Assembly (NCBI GenBank): GCA_041623895.1
Contig: JBFJVZ010000144.1
Location: 1 to 16,010 of the forward strand
From: JBFJVZ01 sp041623895
GTDB lineage: Bacteria > Planctomycetota > Planctomycetia > Pirellulales > Pirellulaceae
Direction of reading: 5' to 3'
DNA: 16,010 nt
Position 1 is the stretch's first letter. Every line of letters starts with the position of its first letter. The notes below the pieces were generated by a model. It worked only from the letters and a program-made list of their open reading frames with translations. It ran no database searches and was not told the DNA's origin. This document shows, in pieces, positions 15,230-16,010 of this stretch. The position numbers were made by a program, and so were the translations under genes.

Positions 15230-15811
15230 CTAGAAGGAAATGATCGTACCAACGGCGGCTTGCAAGACGAGCAACACTCCGAGGCTGAGTGCGGAGATTT
15301 TCCAGCAGCGTTTCGACAGCGACCGTTGCGGATCGGACATCAAGCCGATGCATTGCCCGCGAAACGCAACGTAGCTAACCGGCCCGATCATGGCGATAAA
15401 CAACAGCAGCACGATTGGCGGAGTCCCGGCCTTGAGAATCTTGGTGCTGTCAAGTTGGCCGTCGCCGCTAAAAAAACCGAGCAGCAGATAGCTGGCGTTG
15501 GCAAGCACACAAAACCAGGCGATCAACCAAATGGTCGGGGTCCTGAAACAGGTGGCTATCAACAACGGCAACGCACAACCGATCATCGGTCCAGCCCAAA
15601 CGGTGACCAGCGGATTTGGATCGGGCGAGAACAAACTGTAGGGCAAGTGCCAGGGACGGATTTCAAAAGCGCTCAGTGTCGCGCCGGAGATCGTGCCGCC
15701 AACCACGTGGCCAAGTTCGTGAGAGATAGTCATCACCACCCAAGCCCAGAGCAGCAACAGCACGAGTGTGGCAATCGGCGTTGATGTTGTGTTGGGTGTC
15801 GAGTCAGTCAT
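15230..15811 (-). CDS. M50-like membrane zinc metalloprotease
   Basis: 193 aa, with about five hydrophobic segments. The zinc-binding motif HELGH (31-35) sits inside the first TM helix (about 13-32). Downstream, NASYLLLGFFSGDGQLDSTK could supply the third, acidic ligand in the manner of the (N)PxxDG motif of M50 proteases. The small size and layout fit the M50B-like group rather than RseP/SpoIVFB with PDZ or CBS domains. These proteins cut within or near membranes; the substrate is unknown. GGGGGAG lies at good spacing before the ATG at 15811, a strong ribosome site. It leads a two-gene - strand unit with the choline-type symporter, so it may act on envelope or lipid functions, but nothing in the sequence ties the two chemically. 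Confidence 0.8.
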   Translation of the reverse strand: MTDSTPNTTSTPIATLVLLLLWAWVVMTISHELGHVVGGTISGATLSAFEIRPWHLPYSLFSPDPNPLVTVWAGPMIGCALPLLIATCFRTPTIWLIAWFCVLANASYLLLGFFSGDGQLDSTKILKAGTPPIVLLLFIAMIGPVSYVAFRGQCIGLMSDPQRSLSKRCWKISALSLGVLLVLQAAVGTIISF

Positions 15812-15861
15812 GTGTTTCTCCCCCAGTCATTGGCAATCACGACGGTGATGGTTGGGGCATG

Positions 15862-15891
15862 AAAAAAGGACAAGCCAACCGGCTTGCCCTT
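15862..15891 (-). terminator. Intrinsic terminator of the RNA-binding protein gene
   Basis: Read on the - strand, CAAGCC (15886-15881) and GGCTTG (15876-15871) form a 6-bp stem around the loop GGTT. The stem is extended past one mismatch by AAGG/CCTT and followed directly by a T-run (15867-15862). This is a textbook rho-independent terminator. It lies about 65 nt after the stop of the Gly-rich protein gene and about 50 nt upstream of the M50-like gene, separating the two - strand units. Confidence 0.85.
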
Positions 15892-15900
15892 ACTGACGAT

Positions 15901-15944
15901 CAAATCTGGCTACTGCGTGCCGCAAATTTGGCTACGGCGTGCCG
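15901..15944. repeat. 22-bp imperfect tandem repeat in a 3' untranslated region
   Basis: Two adjacent 22-bp copies, 15901-15922 and 15923-15944, differ at two positions (C/T at the sixth base, T/G at the fourteenth). They fill the stretch between the stop codon of the Gly-rich protein gene and its terminator, so they are in its 3' UTR. No function is known. Confidence 0.8.
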
Positions 15945-15954
15945 CGCTGGCTGT

Positions 15955-16010
15955 TTAGCGATCTCGTCCTCCGCCACCGCCACCGCGGTAACCGCCGCCG
16001 CCGCCGCCAC
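15955..16010 (-). CDS. C-terminal tail of a Gly-rich, probably RRM-type, RNA-binding protein (partial)
   Basis: Only the last 17 codons and the TAA (15957-15955) are in the window. They encode six Gly, Tyr-Arg, six Gly, then Arg-Asp-Arg. Such Gly/Arg/Tyr tails are typical of small single-RRM RNA-binding proteins found in planctomycetes and cyanobacteria. The RRM itself would lie beyond the right edge, so the family is inferred from the tail. A strong terminator follows, which supports a real gene end here. Confidence 0.65.
   Translation of the reverse strand, partial: GGGGGGYRGGGGGGRDR

Noticed and set aside
15209..15784. 191-codon + strand frame opposite the M50-like gene
   Set aside because: The - strand product has a zinc motif, TM helices and a strong ribosome site; the + strand product is a low-complexity Gln/Arg/His shadow.

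Overview
The window is typical of a planctomycete, probably of the Pirellulaceae type. This is a family-level impression from the protein sequences; there is no rRNA gene to confirm it. Supporting signs are a moderately GC-rich genome, a Tad (Flp-type) pilus locus with planctomycete-style TadE/TadG proteins and paired AAA+ ATPases, a Cys-rich exported protein, and the Gly-rich tail of an RRM-type RNA-binding protein.

Region 1 (about 135-12547, all + strand) is a Tad/Flp pilus locus. In order it holds a CpaF/TadA-like ATPase C-terminal half, TadB, TadC, an unknown two-TM protein, two TadE-like pseudopilins, a large TadG-like protein, two tandem paralogous AAA+ ATPases, a CpaC/RcpA secretin, a Cys-rich exported protein with a possible OmpA-like fold, and a TadD-like TPR lipoprotein. 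From tadB to the second AAA+ ATPase the genes overlap or lie close together and read as one transcription unit. A 297-bp gap precedes the secretin, which with the two genes after it probably forms a second unit. Together these would supply the assembly motor, inner-membrane platform, minor pilins, outer-membrane pore and pilotin-like lipoprotein. The major Flp pilin, prepilin peptidase, CpaB/RcpC and TadZ/CpaE are not in the window.

The first gene is the main oddity. Its first ~75 residues look like the N-terminus of a VC0807-family membrane protein. It then passes in frame, exactly at the P-loop, into the catalytic C-terminal half of CpaF, and the CpaF N-terminal domain is missing. This is either a real deletion/fusion or an assembly chimera at a short shared sequence.

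Region 2 (12974-15811) looks like a choline-to-phosphatidylcholine module. A phosphatidylcholine synthase (pcs, + strand) faces a Na+/solute symporter (- strand) that strongly resembles the animal high-affinity choline transporter CHT/SLC5A7; their stop codons are 9 bp apart. The symporter lies 15 bp downstream of an M50-like membrane metalloprotease on the same strand.

Region 3 (15812-16010) holds a clear intrinsic terminator on the - strand, a 22-bp tandem repeat, and the 3' end of a Gly-rich, probably RRM-type, RNA-binding protein gene that runs off the window. The stretches 8998-9294 and 12548-12973 hold no gene I can support.
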